A stretch of DNA of 64,000 bases from Desulfopila sp. IMCC35006 (GCF_005116645.1 NZ_SWCM01000003.1:62001-126000); one strand, 5' to 3'; positions 55,543 through 64,000 are shown, numbered from the stretch's first letter. Notes: generated from the letters alone by a model not told the origin. Numbers and translations are program-made.

Positions 55543-56817
55543 ATGAGTTTTAACGAATTTCAGTTTCACCCCAAGATAAACGCCGGCATTGCTGCCTGCG
55601 GCTATACCGCCCCCACCCCCATTCAGAAAGAAGCTATCCCATCGATCCTTGCCGGCCATGACATGCTTGGCCTGGCGCAAACCGGCACCGGCAAGACCGC
55701 AGCCTTTGTTCTCCCAATCCTGCAGCGCCTGCAGGAAGGACCGCGTAAGATAGTACGGGCATTAATTGTCGCTCCCACCAGAGAACTGGCAGAGCAGATT
55801 CATACCAACATCTGCCAGATGGGCAAACAGACCGGTCTGCGCAGCGTCGTTGTTTACGGCGGTGTTGGCAAACAGCCGCAAATCAGCAAAATTCACTCCG
55901 GTGCAGAAATTGTCGTCGCCTGCCCCGGTCGCCTGCTCGATCTGCTCAATGATAAGGCTTTCAACCTGAGAGCGGTTGAAGTACTGGTTTTAGATGAAGC
56001 CGATCACATGTTCGACAAGGGTTTTCTGCCGGATATTAGACGGATAATCAAACAACTGCCGACGAAACGGCAATCGCTGGTTTTTTCCGCAACCATGCCC
56101 CAGGAAATTCGTCACCTGGCAGAAGAAATTCTGTATAAGCCGGTGACTGTGCAGATCAACCATACCCTGCCCGCCCCGACCATTTCCCATGTGCTCTATC
56201 AGGTGGCCAAAGCAAAGAAGACTTCTCTGCTGAAAAACATCATTGAGGAACGGGACATGGCCTGTACGCTGATCTTCACCCGCACCAAATACAAAGCCAA
56301 GAGTCTGGCCCTGGTGCTGGAAAAGGCCGGATTCAACGCCACCTCGCTGCAGGGAAATCTCTCCCAGCAGAAACGGCAGCAGGCGATGGACGGCTTTCGC
56401 GACGGCACCTATAAAATAATGGTGGCAACCGATATCGCCGCCCGCGGCATCGATGTACTTGGCATTTCCCATGTAATCAACTATGATGTGCCGGACACCG
56501 CCGAAACATACACGCACCGCACCGGCCGCACCGGTCGGGCCACCCGAAGCGGCCAGGCTTTGACCTTTGCCGATCGCGAAGATGATAAAATGGTTTCTCT
56601 CATCGAGCGCACTCTCGGCAAAAAAATGATCCGAGAGACAACTCCTGATCATTTTGCAGCGCCGACCGTCGAAGAAGTGGCGGTTGAAAACAGAAGGGAC
56701 AATTATTCCCGACCGCGGCCGACAGGCAAAAAACCGGCAACGGCCAACCATGGCAAAAGCCGGCGCAGCAAGGCGTGCTCATTTGATTTCGGAACGAGCA
56801 AACCAGTAGTAAGATAA
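55543..56817 (+). CDS. DEAD-box ATP-dependent RNA helicase (RhlE-like)
   Basis: A 424-residue helicase with all motifs: Q motif (YTAPTPIQKEAI), AQTGTGKT, PTRELAEQ, VACPGRLLDL, LDEADHMFD, SATMP, TLIFTRTKYK, TDIAARGID and HRTGRTGR. A Lys/Arg-rich tail of about 60 residues follows. It is closest in layout to RhlE. It should unwind RNA, probably in ribosome assembly or RNA decay at low temperature. It has a long leader and is followed by a cold-shock gene. Confidence 0.95.
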   Translation: MSFNEFQFHPKINAGIAACGYTAPTPIQKEAIPSILAGHDMLGLAQTGTGKTAAFVLPILQRLQEGPRKIVRALIVAPTRELAEQIHTNICQMGKQTGLRSVVVYGGVGKQPQISKIHSGAEIVVACPGRLLDLLNDKAFNLRAVEVLVLDEADHMFDKGFLPDIRRIIKQLPTKRQSLVFSATMPQEIRHLAEEILYKPVTVQINHTLPAPTISHVLYQVAKAKKTSLLKNIIEERDMACTLIFTRTKYKAKSLALVLEKAGFNATSLQGNLSQQKRQQAMDGFRDGTYKIMVATDIAARGIDVLGISHVINYDVPDTAETYTHRTGRTGRATRSGQALTFADREDDKMVSLIERTLGKKMIRETTPDHFAAPTVEEVAVENRRDNYSRPRPTGKKPATANHGKSRRSKACSFDFGTSKPVVR

Positions 56818-56885
56818 TCTAATTTGTCTGGATAATCCAGACGTCCAGTCGAGGTATCACAGTGATAGTTCGGCTACATAAAAAA

Positions 56886-56902
56886 GGGTTCCCAAGGAAC
56901 CC
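56886..56902 (+). other. Hairpin in the csp leader
   Basis: A 7-bp stem (GGGTTCC/GGAACCC) with a CAA loop sits just upstream of the AAGAGGAG ribosome binding site of the cold-shock gene. It may affect translation or be a weak reverse-strand terminator (T6 on the other strand). Confidence 0.45.
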
Positions 56903-56923
56903 AGCAAAGAGGAGTAGTACAAG

Positions 56924-57124
56924 ATGGCTGAAGGAACAGTGAAGTGGTTTAATGATTCGAAAGGTTTTGGTTTTATTGAGCAGGATGGCGGCAATGATGT
57001 CTTCGTGCATCATTCGGCAATTCAAGCTCAGGGCTTCAAATCTCTCGAAGAAGGTGCTCGAGTGACCTTCGAGGTTGTTGACGGCCCCAAAGGCCCTGCT
57101 GCTGCGAACGTTGTCCAGCAGTAA
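56924..57124 (+). CDS. Cold-shock protein (CspA family)
   Basis: A 66-residue OB-fold nucleic-acid chaperone with RNP1 KGFGFIEQ and RNP2 DVFVHHSAI. It is complete and typical. GAGGAG lies 12 nt before the ATG and a terminator follows. Confidence 0.97.
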   Translation: MAEGTVKWFNDSKGFGFIEQDGGNDVFVHHSAIQAQGFKSLEEGARVTFEVVDGPKGPAAANVVQQ

Positions 57125-57141
57125 CAACCGAGTTTGACCAC

Positions 57142-57173
57142 AAAAAGCCTCCGCACTTCTGCGGGGGCTTTTT
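57142..57173 (+). terminator. Intrinsic terminator after the cold-shock gene
   Basis: AAAAAGCCTCCGCA pairs with TGCGGGGGCTTTTT (G-T pair included) around CTTC, followed by a T-tract. Confidence 0.93.
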
Positions 57174-57219
57174 TTATTTCAATTCAAGACGAACACTAAC
57201 CACTATAAAGGAGAGAGTC

Positions 57220-57363
57220 TTGGCCAGAACGAACTATTCATACGAGAAACGACAAAAAGAAATCGCCAAAAAAAAGAAAAAAGAAGATAAAAAAGCACGC
57301 AAGCAGGAGAAACAGGTTGAGCCTGACGAGACCAAAGAAACTCCTTTACCCGAAGAAGAATAA
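57220..57363 (+). CDS. Short Lys/Glu-rich conserved protein, 47 aa, TTG start
   Basis: TTG begins MARTNYSYEKRQKEIAKKKK and continues with KEDKKARKQEKQVEPDETKE to a TAA. GGAG lies 7 nt before the TTG. The N-terminal pattern (NYSYEKRQKEIAKKKKKEEK) is a small conserved unknown family in proteobacteria. Very basic then acidic; probably ribosome or nucleic-acid associated, but the function is unknown. It sits between the csp terminator and the ABC-F gene. Confidence 0.65.
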   Translation: MARTNYSYEKRQKEIAKKKKKEDKKARKQEKQVEPDETKETPLPEEE

Positions 57364-57443
57364 CCCTTTAACGCCTGCAATTTTTTCCAGTACACTCCAC
57401 GCCATGGGAAGTATCCTGTTGGCTTTTTAACGAGGACACCATC

Positions 57444-59078
57444 ATGATTACTGCATCCAATATCGCACTCTCCTATGGCAAGAGAATCATCTTCCAAGAC
57501 GTCAATATTAAGTTCACCCCCGGCAACTGCTACGGGCTGATCGGCGCCAACGGTGCCGGCAAGTCCACTTTTCTCAAAATCCTGGCAGGACAGCTTGATC
57601 CCGACCGCGGGGAAATAAGCAAAGGACCGGGTCAGCGCATCGCCATGCTGAATCAGGACCAGTTCGCCTTTGACGAATACACTGTTTTCAACACCGTGAT
57701 CATGGGCCACAAGAAGCTGTACAAGATCATGGCCGCTCGTGAGGCCATTTATGCCAAGACCGATTTCACTGAAGAAGATGGTATTCTGTCCGGCGAGCTG
57801 GAAGTCAAGTTTGGTGAAATGAATGGCTATGAGGCCGAAGCAGAAGCATCAGTGCTGCTCAAAGGACTCGGTATCCCGGAAGAACTGCGGCAGAAAAAAA
57901 TGAAGGAGCTCGACGGCAGCGACAAGGTACGGGTACTGCTCGCCCAGGCCCTGTTCGGCAACCCCGGCATCCTGCTCCTGGACGAACCGACCAACCAACT
58001 GGATCTGAAGACCATCAACTGGCTTGAAGATTTTCTTTCCCGTTTCAACAATACCGTGATCATAGTCTCCCATGATCGCCATTTCCTCAATCAGGTCTGC
58101 ACCCATATGGCGGATATTGATTTCGGCAAGATTGAGGTGTACGTCGGCAACTATGATTTCTGGTATGAAGCCAGCCAGCTCCATTTCCGGCAAAAAGAGA
58201 CCGAAAGCAAGAAGGTCAAGGCCAAAGCCGAAGAGCTGAAAGAGTTCATCAGACGCTTCAGCTCCAATGCATCGAAGGCAAAACAGGCAACATCGCGGAA
58301 AAAACTGCTGGAAAAATTAACCATCGACAATATGCCCAACTCGTCACGAAAATATCCTTATATCGTCTTCAAGCCGGAACGGCCCTGCGGCGACATCATT
58401 CTGGAGATTGACGGACTGAGTAAAGAGGTCGAAGGCGTGTCCATGTTTAAAGACCTGACGCTTACCGTTAATAAAGGTGACAAAATTGCCTTTATCGGCC
58501 CGAACAGTCTTGCCAAGACTACGCTCTTTCAGGTTCTTGCCGGAGAACTTGAACCGGATGCAGGCAGCTTCCGCTGGGGGGTAACCATAAAAAACGCCTA
58601 CTTTCCCAAAGAGAACAATTCCTATTTTGACAATGACCAGCTGGATCTGGTCGGCTGGCTGCGGCAGTTTTCGCCACCGAAAACCGACGAGAGCTTTATC
58701 CGGGGTTTCCTGGGCAAAATGCTTTTTTCCGGAGAAGAGGCAACAAAAAAAACCTCCGTTCTTTCCGGTGGAGAGCGGGTACGCTGCATGCTCTCGAAAA
58801 TGATGCTCGCCGACGCCAATGTCCTGATTCTCGACGAGCCGACCAACCATCTTGATCTTGAGTCGATCACCTCACTGAATAATGGGCTGATGGCTTTTCC
58901 GGAGGTGGTGCTCTTTGCCTCCCACGACCATCAGTTTGTCTCCACCGTAGCCAACAGAATTGTCGAGATCACCCCGGATGGAATAATTGACAAGATGATG
59001 AACTTCGACGAGTACCTGGAGATGAAGGAAGCAAGCTTATCGGAAAACAACGCGTCTCTTGACCAGGTAGCTGCTTAA
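57444..59078 (+). CDS. ABC-F family ATPase, YbiT-like
   Basis: A 544-residue tandem ABC protein without membrane segments. First domain: GANGAGKST, signature LDGSDKVRVLL (degenerate compared with LSGGEK), Walker B ILLLDEPTNQLD. Second domain: GPNSLAKTT (altered Walker A), VLSGGERVRCM, VLILDEPTNHLD. Length and the altered motifs match the YbiT subgroup. ABC-F proteins act in the ribosomal E site. It is distinct from the Uup gene at 13066. Confidence 0.9.
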   Translation: MITASNIALSYGKRIIFQDVNIKFTPGNCYGLIGANGAGKSTFLKILAGQLDPDRGEISKGPGQRIAMLNQDQFAFDEYTVFNTVIMGHKKLYKIMAAREAIYAKTDFTEEDGILSGELEVKFGEMNGYEAEAEASVLLKGLGIPEELRQKKMKELDGSDKVRVLLAQALFGNPGILLLDEPTNQLDLKTINWLEDFLSRFNNTVIIVSHDRHFLNQVCTHMADIDFGKIEVYVGNYDFWYEASQLHFRQKETESKKVKAKAEELKEFIRRFSSNASKAKQATSRKKLLEKLTIDNMPNSSRKYPYIVFKPERPCGDIILEIDGLSKEVEGVSMFKDLTLTVNKGDKIAFIGPNSLAKTTLFQVLAGELEPDAGSFRWGVTIKNAYFPKENNSYFDNDQLDLVGWLRQFSPPKTDESFIRGFLGKMLFSGEEATKKTSVLSGGERVRCMLSKMMLADANVLILDEPTNHLDLESITSLNNGLMAFPEVVLFASHDHQFVSTVANRIVEITPDGIIDKMMNFDEYLEMKEASLSENNASLDQVAA

Positions 59079-59150
59079 TGAAATGACCTTTGCGTCACCC
59101 GGTCCGGCAGACAGCACATGCCGCCGGACCGGGTGCAGAAAAGACCAGGC

Positions 59151-59342
59151 TCACTTCTTTTTGTCTTTCTTGTCTTTCTTAGCTTTTTTAGCTTTCTTCT
59201 CTTTCTTCTCTTTTTTACCTTTTTTATCCTCTACTGTTTGACAACTCGATTCCCCGCAGCATTCTTTTTTGGCATCTTTCTTTTTCTTATCCTTCTTGTC
59301 TTTTTTTTCTTTCTTTTCTTCCTTTTCTTTCTTATCAGCCAT
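59151..59342 (-). CDS. Small very Lys-rich protein with a Cys cluster, 63 aa
   Basis: About half of the residues are Lys in KKEK/KKDKK repeats, interrupted by a central ECCGESSCQTVED segment. AGGAGAAGCAGG precedes the ATG. The repeat character explains the long hydrophobic-looking frame on the opposite strand, which is not real. It might bind RNA, DNA or metals; the function is unknown. It is convergent with the ABC-F gene. Confidence 0.6.
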   Translation of the reverse strand: MADKKEKEEKKEKKDKKDKKKKDAKKECCGESSCQTVEDKKGKKEKKEKKAKKAKKDKKDKKK

Positions 59343-59571
59343 CCTGCTTCTCCTTGTTGTGAGATAAGTTAGCCATCCTGCCAGACTGGCCTGCGTGGTT
59401 CATTAGGACCTGTCATCATCAAAGTGCGTATTGTCAAGAAAGATAGCATCGTATAACTTTATACTCTGTGGTAAATATACCAGGGTGCAGTCTTCTGTTT
59501 GCGTTCATCTGCGCGGGGAGACAATCTCCTCACACTTTTCTTCGCTAACCTTACACCACCAGGAGGTTATG

Positions 59572-60366
59572 ATGCCGATTATCACTATTTCCCGCGGGAG
59601 TTATTATCACGGTAAGTCAATAGCCGAAAAACTGGCTAAGAGATTAGGATACACCTGTTTTTCCCGGGATCAGATCCTGGAAAACCTGGACAAATTTCAT
59701 CTCCCGGAAATTAAGCTGGTCCGAGGTCTTAACGACGCTTTTTCCGTGCTGGATCGTTTCCCTCATGGCAAAAAACGTTTCAAGACGGCCATTCGCTCCG
59801 CAATTCTGCAGCATTTTCTCCATCGCAACGTCATCTACCACGGTCTGTTGGGGCATCATTTTGTCAACAATATATCGCATGTCCTGAAGGTAAGAATCAT
59901 CGCCGATACGGATAAAAGAGTCGCCGACGAGATGGCACGGGAAAACATTTCCGAAGAAAAAGCCCGATACACGCTGAAAAAAGATGACGATGAACGACGC
60001 AAGTGGGGCATGTTCCTGTATGGCATCGACCTGATGGACCCCGCGATGTACAATATGACCCTGCGCATCGGTCATTTGTCCGAAGACGAGGCGGTGGATC
60101 TTATCGCCAACGCGGTAAGTCTGCCATCCTTTCAGGAAACGAAGGAATCAAAAGAAGCTCTGGCCAATTCCGCGCTGCATGCCCTGGTCAGTGATAAACT
60201 CTTTGATTTCCCCAATGCAGTTGTGGTTGCACAAAGCGGGGCGGTAGTCATTTCCCTGAAGGTACCCGAAGACCAGCAATCGGTTATTCGCGAGCGTATT
60301 CAAGAGATGCTGACAAACGTTGACGGCATGAACGAGTTGACCATTCGATTCGACACTTATTTTTAG
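59572..60366 (+). CDS. Cytidylate-kinase-like protein
   Basis: A 264-residue product with an N-terminal nucleotide-kinase fold of the cytidylate-kinase-like family (MPIITISRGSYYHGKSIAEKLAKRLGY, where the P-loop is SRGSYYHGKS). DEMARENISEEKARYTLKKDDDERRKWG is the LID-like part. The C-terminal ~70 residues (ALANSALHALVSDKLFDFPNAVVV...) look BON-like. The substrate is unknown. ATG 59572 is chosen, 5 nt after AGGAGG; the frame extends 140 bp further without support. Confidence 0.8.
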   Translation: MPIITISRGSYYHGKSIAEKLAKRLGYTCFSRDQILENLDKFHLPEIKLVRGLNDAFSVLDRFPHGKKRFKTAIRSAILQHFLHRNVIYHGLLGHHFVNNISHVLKVRIIADTDKRVADEMARENISEEKARYTLKKDDDERRKWGMFLYGIDLMDPAMYNMTLRIGHLSEDEAVDLIANAVSLPSFQETKESKEALANSALHALVSDKLFDFPNAVVVAQSGAVVISLKVPEDQQSVIRERIQEMLTNVDGMNELTIRFDTYF

Positions 60367-60373
60367 TGAATGA

Positions 60374-60412
60374 GAAATACGTTACTTGTGCTTTTTACAA
60401 GTAACGTATTTC
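60374..60412 (+). repeat. Palindromic hairpin of the dispersed repeat family
   Basis: A perfect 16-bp stem (GAAATACGTTACTTGT with ACAAGTAACGTATTTC) and GCTTTTT loop start 8 bp after the upstream stop. It is preceded by TGAAT and followed by GTGAATGAACTTATCCCC, the conserved family tail. It may also act as transcript end. Confidence 0.85.
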
Positions 60413-60487
60413 GTGAATGAACTTATCCCCCCTGATAGAGTGTGAAAAAACCGGCAGTCGCCACCGTCTCATCCCCACCCCGCGTAT

Positions 60488-61585
60488 CTAACTGAATGGA
60501 ACGAAAATATTTTTGACCCGCTCAATAAACTGCCGGGCAAAAGAGATGAAATTGACATCCACCGGCAAACCATCAATACTTTCTTCCGGTGGAATTGGCT
60601 CCAGCGGGGTGAGGTGCACAATGACCATTCGTTGACGTCCCAGCATCGGAGTTGCAAGGTAAGCCGGCAATCGTCCTGTTATACGGGGATTATACTGCAC
60701 ACGTCCCTTGATTACTTTCCCCGATGGAAAAACGACATCCGCTATTTCACCAAGCTGAACACGTGCAAGATGGTTTGGCGAAATAAATGATGCTATAATC
60801 TGTTTATCCTGACGGGCAACAGCTATCAACTCCTCCCCCTTTGGCAAAACCTGCCCCTGTGCCACATTTATTTCTGTTACCTGGCCTGGGGAGGTCGAAT
60901 ATACTGAGAGACGCATTTTCTCCTGCTCCAACTGCGCTATTTTTTCTTGCAGTTGACGATACTCCGGCATCTTCCTTATTCTTTCCGGGCTGCTTTGCTG
61001 CCGCTCTGCCCATTGGCTCAGCGCATGCTCAGCACTATTGAGCTGGAGCCGAGCGCCATTGAGTTGCGAGAACGCTGTTTTTTTCTCGGCAATGGTTGCA
61101 GCACCCCGCTGAAAAAGAAAAGAAATGTTTTCGAAGCCGCTTCGCTGATACGCCACAGCTTCCAGTGCCAGCTTTTTCTGCTTCAGCAAATACTCTCCTG
61201 ATCCCTGATCCGTATCGGAGGCAGCCAGCAGATCCTCGCGTGCTGCCTGTAAGCGGACGAGTTCTGATTCTATTTGTCGATCTTCTAAGGTTATCAGCAG
61301 ATCTCCTGCCTCTATCTGCTGTCCTATCTCGACATTAATCTTTTGCACCAAACTCTCTGCAGGGCTCTGATATTTTTGAATATCCAGCATCACAAATCCA
61401 GATGACGGGGCGACAAACATGCTGTACACCATCTTCCCCCCAAAATACAGAAACGGGCTGAGCACGACAAGCAACGTGAGACGCCACTTAAAATTACTTA
61501 AAGCACGTTTAGCCGGGGCATACGGCACCTTCATCTGTCCTTCCCGCGTCGGGTCGCGGCGCTTACGATCGTAACTGATATTCAT
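60488..61585 (-). CDS. HlyD-like membrane fusion protein
   Basis: The 365-residue product has an N-terminal cytoplasmic stretch and one TM (about 37-60). Next come a lipoyl-like half (QKINVEIGQQIEAGDLLITLED), a long coiled-coil hairpin (about 105-225), a second lipoyl-like half (SPGQVTEINVAQGQVLPKGEELIAV) and a beta-barrel domain. This is the layout of type I secretion and exopolysaccharide adaptors. It starts 16 bp after the TolC-like gene stop. No inner-membrane ABC or synthase gene is visible here. Confidence 0.88.
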   Translation of the reverse strand: MNISYDRKRRDPTREGQMKVPYAPAKRALSNFKWRLTLLVVLSPFLYFGGKMVYSMFVAPSSGFVMLDIQKYQSPAESLVQKINVEIGQQIEAGDLLITLEDRQIESELVRLQAAREDLLAASDTDQGSGEYLLKQKKLALEAVAYQRSGFENISFLFQRGAATIAEKKTAFSQLNGARLQLNSAEHALSQWAERQQSSPERIRKMPEYRQLQEKIAQLEQEKMRLSVYSTSPGQVTEINVAQGQVLPKGEELIAVARQDKQIIASFISPNHLARVQLGEIADVVFPSGKVIKGRVQYNPRITGRLPAYLATPMLGRQRMVIVHLTPLEPIPPEESIDGLPVDVNFISFARQFIERVKNIFVPFS

Positions 61586-61601
61586 GGTATATTTTCCAGC
61601 C

Positions 61602-63857
61602 TTAGTGAGTAGCAGAAGAATTCAGAAGTTGCCGGTAGGATTGCCAGTCTTGAATATACACATCCCCATGCCAGCCTGACTTATAATCTTTCCCCATAAA
61701 ACGCTGCCGCACCTGTGTAAACGATTTTAATCCCTGATGCGCATAGCTGTTTTCAGGCCCGAGGGACGTTTCGACACTCTGGGCGATTGCAAATTTAATT
61801 CCTGGAAACTCTTTAGAAAAACGAGCCATCTGGTCAGCTGCCGCCTGCATCTCTGTTCGATATATCATCACCACAACTCTGTTCAGGGGGAGATTGCTTA
61901 AACCACATCCAAAACAAATATTGGTTTGTGTTGTGTCCAGCATCCTGGGGTGGATACTTATTTCAATTGGATGTTCACTGACTTCTGTGGCCACCTGGAC
62001 AGTTCTGAGCAATTGAGCGGCAAGATATTCCAGACCATATTTTCCGGCATCAAGCTGGGATGGTTCCATATCGAGATGCACACCTGCAAAATCAAAATTG
62101 TTGGCAAGTTGCAGAATGTTCATCAGGCGATGCCGGAACTCGGGTAAAATCCACGTTGGCTCGCCAAGCAGCAAACTCACAGTGAGTCCCTGCTGCTGAC
62201 CGTCAGCCAAAAGCCGCCTCATTTTCGCCTGACCTTCCGGTGTGGCGATATATGCCAATTGCCCCGCATTCAAAGAAACGAGAACATGATCAATTGACTG
62301 CTGCTTAAAATCCGCAAAAGGAAAGGGGTAATCAAAAAGGGACGTGGTGTTCCACCAATACACTACGGAACGGGCCGTGGTGTCTTGAGGTGGCAAGGCG
62401 AGGGACTTTTGTTTACTGCCGCCAGAAGTTTTACCCGGCGAGGCGTCGGCCAAAGGACGAATAACCGAAGTGTTCTCAGCGACCAGAGACTGCCTCGCTC
62501 CACCTTCAGGGCAGAAACGTAAAACCTGGGCGGCACTCTGCAGTAATCGAACTTCACCATCGACGAAATCCGTTGCCGCCCGATAATAGAGATAGCGTGC
62601 CCGCTGATACTGTTCCAGGACATCTCCATCAATTCTGTTAATCCGCAGTGTTTTTTCTCGCAGAAGTTCCGTCGCCGCCTGTAGCTGTGAAAGATTGTCT
62701 TTTTTTCTTGAACGTTCTGAATCAAGATCCCGTACACGTTCCATCATGGAAAGTTTCAGCTCTTCAGTTTTGGTCATTAATTCCTGTTGATATCGCTGCA
62801 GACGTTTCTGCGCGACAACACGACTGCCCGAATCAGCAGCAAATGGATTAAGCGGCATTGCCACGTCCACACTCACTGTCGCGCCGTAACCAAATTCGGT
62901 ATTAATTTCTTCAGAAGTAGCAGCAAATCCTCTGACAGTTACATCACCTTTGATATCGTTTCTGGAATAGCGCTGTTTTTTGAGTTCCAGGTCAACCAGG
63001 TTCTGGTACAAGAGAATTTCCGGAGTTTGATCAAGCGCTGCAAGCACCCCTTCTGAATCTTCACAGCTCACCGGCAGATCAGGTACATAGATTAACGGAC
63101 TTGCGACTCTGATATGGGTCAGCATCTGAATGATATCACGAGCCCGTTCAGCCGCATTATGGTTAACCCTTCGCTCCCTTTCGACACGGTCCTGCGCAGT
63201 AATGAACTCGAAGTAATCTGAGGCCAGCAAATGACCTGCGTCCTTACGCTTTTCCAATACACCGAGGTCTTCCTGTCGGGTGCTGAGAAAAGCATCGGCA
63301 AGAAGAATCTTTTGCTCCACTCCCCAGAGTACGATATAGCTCAGACGCAACTGCTCCAGAGCATCAAGACGCCTTATGGCGACCTTCAACCGTCCATTTT
63401 CTGCCCCCGCCTCCAGTTCCAACAGCTGAGATTGTTCATCCTTGAATTTGCCAAAAAGTGGGTGGGTCAGGCCTGCAGATATCTGTGTGGGGTAATATTC
63501 CTTTCTCGTATCGGTGGTAAGCTGCTCGTTGGTATACCCGCTGCGGGCAGAACCGATAATCTTCCAACCGGCAATTTCCCGTTCATGCTCTAAATCAGCC
63601 TGCAGTTCCTCAAGCAATGCCCTTTCTGACTCGACAGAACTGGCGGTTATAACAGCTTGTTCAAGCTCTGCCAGGGGAGCATTGGAGGAAACGCCACCTC
63701 TAGGCATCACTTGCGTCCCATTCGCCGGACCAACGCCCGCAGTAAAAAAACAAACCAGCACAATTGACCAGTAAACCGAATAGACACTATTTTTATGCAC
63801 AGATCGAGATATTGTCGATATCATAGTTAAAATTTTGTTTTTTTCAGCACCCACCAT
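61602..63857 (-). CDS. TolC-like outer-membrane channel fused to a TIM-barrel, glycosidase-like domain
   Basis: A 751-residue protein. A signal peptide covers about 23-47. Residues ~60-450 resemble an outer-membrane efflux protein (TolC) with its two repeated helix-strand halves (LEHEREIAGWKIIGSARSGY at the first and TEFGYGATVSVDVAMPLNPF in the second). A linker of about 45 residues follows. Residues ~497-745 look like a TIM barrel, with the GH18-style FDFAGVHLDMEPS motif (D596, E598) as possible acid pair. It is followed by a HlyD-like protein. It could be a glycan-secretion or trimming channel. Start ATG 63857 or ATG 63824, both with weak sites. Confidence 0.82.
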   Translation of the reverse strand: MVGAEKNKILTMISTISRSVHKNSVYSVYWSIVLVCFFTAGVGPANGTQVMPRGGVSSNAPLAELEQAVITASSVESERALLEELQADLEHEREIAGWKIIGSARSGYTNEQLTTDTRKEYYPTQISAGLTHPLFGKFKDEQSQLLELEAGAENGRLKVAIRRLDALEQLRLSYIVLWGVEQKILLADAFLSTRQEDLGVLEKRKDAGHLLASDYFEFITAQDRVERERRVNHNAAERARDIIQMLTHIRVASPLIYVPDLPVSCEDSEGVLAALDQTPEILLYQNLVDLELKKQRYSRNDIKGDVTVRGFAATSEEINTEFGYGATVSVDVAMPLNPFAADSGSRVVAQKRLQRYQQELMTKTEELKLSMMERVRDLDSERSRKKDNLSQLQAATELLREKTLRINRIDGDVLEQYQRARYLYYRAATDFVDGEVRLLQSAAQVLRFCPEGGARQSLVAENTSVIRPLADASPGKTSGGSKQKSLALPPQDTTARSVVYWWNTTSLFDYPFPFADFKQQSIDHVLVSLNAGQLAYIATPEGQAKMRRLLADGQQQGLTVSLLLGEPTWILPEFRHRLMNILQLANNFDFAGVHLDMEPSQLDAGKYGLEYLAAQLLRTVQVATEVSEHPIEISIHPRMLDTTQTNICFGCGLSNLPLNRVVVMIYRTEMQAAADQMARFSKEFPGIKFAIAQSVETSLGPENSYAHQGLKSFTQVRQRFMGKDYKSGWHGDVYIQDWQSYRQLLNSSATH

Positions 63858-64000
63858 GGTGCCATTGAAGAATCTAAATGAGCATTCTGAACCAACTCTT
63901 TAAGTGACGCAATCGCCGACCAGACTCTTACAACAAAAGAAAAAAGTGGAAAAAGCGGCAGCAAAATTATCAAGCCGGCATCCTGCTGTTTTCTTTCTGA
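63858..64000. other. Right edge, upstream of the TolC-like gene
   Basis: 143 bp of AT-rich sequence without a recognisable gene; it may include the promoter of the TolC/HlyD pair. No box pair is convincing. Confidence 0.3.

Noticed and set aside
59118-59372. Phe-rich hydrophobic 84-residue frame on the plus strand
   Set aside because: It is the antisense of Lys-codon repeats in the small protein at 59151-59342, which has the better ribosome binding site.

Overview
The window looks like chromosomal DNA from an anaerobic, sulfur-metabolising Desulfobacterota (deltaproteobacterium), most likely a Desulfobulbales-type bacterium. The support is: a genuine DsrC with both C-terminal cysteines; an electron-bifurcating-type Hdr/Mvh operon (HdrA, an HdrC/HdrB-like protein, MvhD, MvhG, hydrogenase maturation protease); and selenocysteine use. 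I see no phage genes, transposases, CRISPR arrays or rRNA. The lineage assignment is inference from gene content and was not computed.

Left end (1-5.9 kb, minus strand): an operon read from 5890 leftwards, consisting of protease, an HTH-HdrC-HdrB-like fusion, HdrA, MvhD and MvhG (cut by the left edge). Three consecutive genes (MvhD, HdrA and the HTH-Hdr fusion) each have one in-frame UGA exactly where the family has Cys. Each UGA is followed by a hairpin with the size and spacing of a bacterial SECIS, and two of the three loops begin GGUC. This is a triple-selenoprotein hydrogenase/heterodisulfide-reductase module. One subunit also has an N-terminal DNA-binding-type helix-turn-helix.

6-17.7 kb: galE, a divergent NAD-dependent DNA ligase, a repeat island (five 27-bp tandem units plus hairpins), threonine aldolase, a minus-strand set (Ser/Thr kinase with C-terminal DUF1566-like domain, metallophosphoesterase, Uup-type ABC-F), then a plus-strand cell-envelope set (M23 peptidase, bactofilin, zinc ribbon, ATP-grasp). 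17.7-30.2 kb: dsrC, PpiD-like chaperone, a 1,399-residue SNF2 helicase, a small CULT-domain (cereblon-like) protein, CobA-HemD fusion, adenylate kinase, homoserine dehydrogenase, YbgC thioesterase and initiator tRNA-fMet.

30.6-45.5 kb: two membrane sensors (AGDEF diguanylate cyclase and a chemoreceptor), small zinc-ribbon proteins, YceH, a complete 2-oxoacid dehydrogenase operon (E1alpha, E1beta, E2, E3), and a set with ketopantoate-reductase-like, UspA, kinase-like and ferritin-like proteins. 45.5-64 kb: PaaI thioesterase, PfkB sugar kinase, a SET-domain protein followed 4 bp later by a PLP decarboxylase, UPF0173 hydrolase, DMT transporter, PBP1B, lipoprotein, dodecin, YehS, a DEAD-box helicase with a long leader, a cold-shock protein, a YbiT-like ABC-F, two very Lys-rich small proteins, a cytidylate-kinase-like protein, and a secretion pair. 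The secretion pair is a HlyD-like adaptor and a TolC-like protein fused to a TIM-barrel glycosidase-like domain.

A dispersed repeat family links three sites (about 9.55-9.9, 37.1 and 60.4 kb, with a fragment at 33.4 kb). It consists of a palindromic GAAATA...TATTTC hairpin, the sequence CGTGAAGGAAC-TTATCC, and a variable number of 27-bp units. Translation of several genes probably starts downstream of the longest open frame; those choices are explained in the entries.
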